Source: CAYWHE01 sp964458125 (GTDB lineage Bacteria > Bacteroidota > Bacteroidia > AKYH767-A > OLB10). From it: a stretch of DNA of 15,072 nucleotides. Positions 13,567-15,072 of the stretch are shown piece by piece. The stretch lies in contig CAYWHE010000091.1 in assembly GCA_964458125.1 (NCBI GenBank), positions 1-15,072 of the forward strand, in the 5' to 3' direction. The notes under the pieces were generated by a model, which was not told the origin of the DNA, did no database searches, and saw only the letters and a program-made list of their open reading frames with translations. Each line of letters starts with the position of its first letter. Within the stretch, counting starts at the first letter, position 1. The position numbers and the translations under genes are program-made.

Positions 13567-14304
13567 ATGCGCATCGCACTGATCGGTCATGGTAAAATGG
13601 GTAAGGAAGTGGAAGCGCTGGCCCTGGAAAATGGTCATGTCATCACGTTGATCATTGATGCGCATAATACGGCTGATCTTCACCGTGAGAATCTCGGGAA
13701 AGTTGATGTGGCGATTGAGTTTACCCGTCCCGAAACCGTTATTGCGAACCTGGAAGCCTGCCTGCATGCCGGTATTCCGGTGGTGACAGGAACCACGGGA
13801 TGGTACGAAAAAACGGCAGAAGTCAGGGATAAATTCCTGAATGCAGGGGGTACGTTATTATACGCTTCCAATTTCAGCCTTGGCGTGCAGTTGTTTTTCA
13901 AGGTCAATCAATTGCTGGCCCGCTTCATGCGGAATCTGCCGGAGTACAGCCTTTCCATCCGTGAAACCCATCATCTTCAGAAACTGGATAAACCCAGCGG
14001 AACGGCCATTACGCTTGCCGAGGATATACGGACAGCCAATCCGGGTAAAAAAAACTGGCAATCAGCCGGTGATGGGCCAGGCCTTGACCAGACGGTGATC
14101 CCGGTTTATTCTTACCGCCAGGAAGGAGTGACCGGCCTGCATGAGGTGGAGTACAAGTCAGCCATCGATGCCATCACCATAAAACATGAAGCCTTTAACC
14201 GGAAAGGGTTTGCTTCCGGCGCACTCATGGCCGCCGGATGGGTGAAGGACAAAAAAGGCGTTTTCACGATGGAGGACTTCGTCCGCGAACGCCTCCTTGC
14301 CTGA
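13567..14304 (+). CDS. dapB: 4-hydroxy-tetrahydrodipicolinate reductase
   Basis: DapB reduces 4-hydroxy-tetrahydrodipicolinate with NAD(P)H in the diaminopimelate pathway, which supplies lysine and the peptidoglycan cross-link. The 245-residue protein shows the nucleotide-binding GHGKMG (7-12), EFTRPE (51-56), GTTGW (75-79), ASNFSLGV (100-107), and the catalytic and substrate-binding ETHHLQKLDKPSGTA (133-147), with the His135/His136 pair and Lys139. All are intact. The length is slightly short, as usual in this phylum, because the N-terminal domain is compact. The start is the ATG at 13567, six bases after the DUF5683 stop codon, so it is almost certainly translated from the same mRNA as parAB. 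Confidence 0.96.
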   Translation: MRIALIGHGKMGKEVEALALENGHVITLIIDAHNTADLHRENLGKVDVAIEFTRPETVIANLEACLHAGIPVVTGTTGWYEKTAEVRDKFLNAGGTLLYASNFSLGVQLFFKVNQLLARFMRNLPEYSLSIRETHHLQKLDKPSGTAITLAEDIRTANPGKKNWQSAGDGPGLDQTVIPVYSYRQEGVTGLHEVEYKSAIDAITIKHEAFNRKGFASGALMAAGWVKDKKGVFTMEDFVRERLLA

Positions 14305-14341
14305 TTTATTCATGATTCCTCCTGCTGAATGAGAAAATAAG

Positions 14342-14349
14342 TACCTTCG
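14342..14349 (+). promoter_or_regulatory. possible -7 box in the dapB-lepB gap
   Basis: TACCTTCG followed by GC is one base from TAnnTTTG. It lies 78 bases before lepB. TAACTTTA at 14378-14385 is an alternative. Neither has a good -33 element. The 123-base gap, the longest in this block after 9954, makes a separate lepB promoter plausible. Confidence 0.3.
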
Positions 14350-14427
14350 GCTGTTTTTTAAAAAACCGGCCGGAAAATAACTTTAAGGCTGACCTTGCGT
14401 TTAAAAATTCTATAAAATCCGAATACT

Positions 14428-15072
14428 ATGAACTGGAAATTCTGGAAAAGCAGTGGCAGGAAAAGCAAAACACGGGAGTGGATTGATGCCCTCATTTTTG
14501 CTGTCATTGCAGCAACCATTATCCGCACCTTTTTTATCGAGGCTTTCACTATACCCACCCCGTCCATGGAGAAATCCCTGCTGGTCGGTGATTTTCTTTT
14601 TGTCAGCAAGATCAGTTATGGTGCGCGCACACCCATGACTCCCCTGTCCTTTCCCTTCGCGCACCAGGAAATGCCCATCTTCGGAGGGAAATCCTATTCG
14701 GAACTGATCAAACTTCCATATTACCGGCTGCCGGGTTTTTCCAAAATCAAAAACAACGACATCGTGGTTTTCAATTATCCCATGGAAGATGACCGCCCTG
14801 TAGATAAGCAGACCCATTACATCAAACGCTGCATCGGCATCCCGGGCGACAGCCTGAAAATTATTGACCGTCAGGTATTCATCAACAGCAAAGCCGCAGA
14901 TTTCCCTGAAACGGGACAGTTCACTTTTGAGGTGAAAACCGACGGGAGCAACATCAACAAGACGGCACTTGAAAAATTAGACATCACCGAAGGTGGTCCG
15001 GCTTTCAGCATGGACAGATATCGTTACCTGATGACGAAGAAAGCCAGTGAAGAAGTTTCCAGGATGAGAAAT
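14428..15072 (+). CDS. lepB: signal peptidase I, N-terminal 215 residues (cut by window edge)
   Basis: Signal peptidase I cleaves signal peptides from exported proteins at the outer face of the inner membrane. The frame opens at ATG 14428 and runs to the right edge. A membrane anchor (residues 19-37, IDALIFAVIAATIIRTFFI) precedes IPTPSME, whose Ser46 is the nucleophile. The general-base lysine is Lys133 in YIKRCIGIPGDSLKI, followed by the start of the family's third box. Between them is a longer insert than in E. coli (residues 66-110), typical of Bacteroidota enzymes. The C-terminal part lies beyond the window. It follows dapB by 123 bases, an order seen in many relatives. Identification is secure. 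Confidence 0.94.
   Translation, partial: MNWKFWKSSGRKSKTREWIDALIFAVIAATIIRTFFIEAFTIPTPSMEKSLLVGDFLFVSKISYGARTPMTPLSFPFAHQEMPIFGGKSYSELIKLPYYRLPGFSKIKNNDIVVFNYPMEDDRPVDKQTHYIKRCIGIPGDSLKIIDRQVFINSKAADFPETGQFTFEVKTDGSNINKTALEKLDITEGGPAFSMDRYRYLMTKKASEEVSRMRN

Overview
The window comes from a member of the Bacteroidota. Several things point this way: the run parA-parB-DUF5683-dapB-lepB, which is a familiar gene order in that phylum; the DUF4294 and DUF5683 proteins, both typical of it; the lack of clear Shine-Dalgarno sequences; and several TAnnTTTG-type -7 boxes, with exact matches at 2458-2465, 7336-7343 and 7588-7595. A species cannot be named from this sequence alone. No tRNA, rRNA, CRISPR array, transposase or integrase was seen.

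Layout. (1) Positions 1-1814, minus strand: the end of a surface-polysaccharide locus. A DegT/AryC-type sugar aminotransferase is followed by a UDP-glucose 6-dehydrogenase that runs off the left edge. (2) Positions 1815-2903: about 1.1 kb without a credible gene, densely structured. Its core, 2111-2436, is an array of twelve short hairpins. These are four different stems repeated in three tandem units, nearly all with the same six-base loop TTACGG. Further hairpins and inverted repeats lie on both sides. (3) Positions 2904-4295, plus strand: a polytopic membrane protein resembling GT-C glycosyltransferases. (4) Positions 4478-7282, minus strand: a two-gene unit of a flavin-dependent halogenase-like oxidoreductase and a CrtI/CrtD-type carotenoid desaturase, probably for a pigment. 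(5) Positions 7283-7611: a divergent regulatory region. (6) Positions 7612-15072, plus strand: housekeeping genes. These are biotin carboxylase (accC), a secreted DUF4294 protein, a UPF0173 metal-dependent hydrolase, a putative lipoprotein, parA, parB, a DUF5683 membrane protein, dapB, and the first part of lepB.

How the parts work together. The left block supplies nucleotide sugars for envelope polysaccharide, and the GT-C-like protein may add sugars on the outer face of the membrane. The pigment pair would modify a polyene or aromatic product. The right block joins fatty-acid precursor supply, chromosome partition, diaminopimelate/lysine synthesis and protein secretion, an ordinary core neighbourhood. 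The most unusual item is the TTACGG hairpin array between the polysaccharide locus and the GT-C gene. I do not recognise it as a described element, although a family of dispersed repeats or tandem terminators cannot be excluded from one copy.
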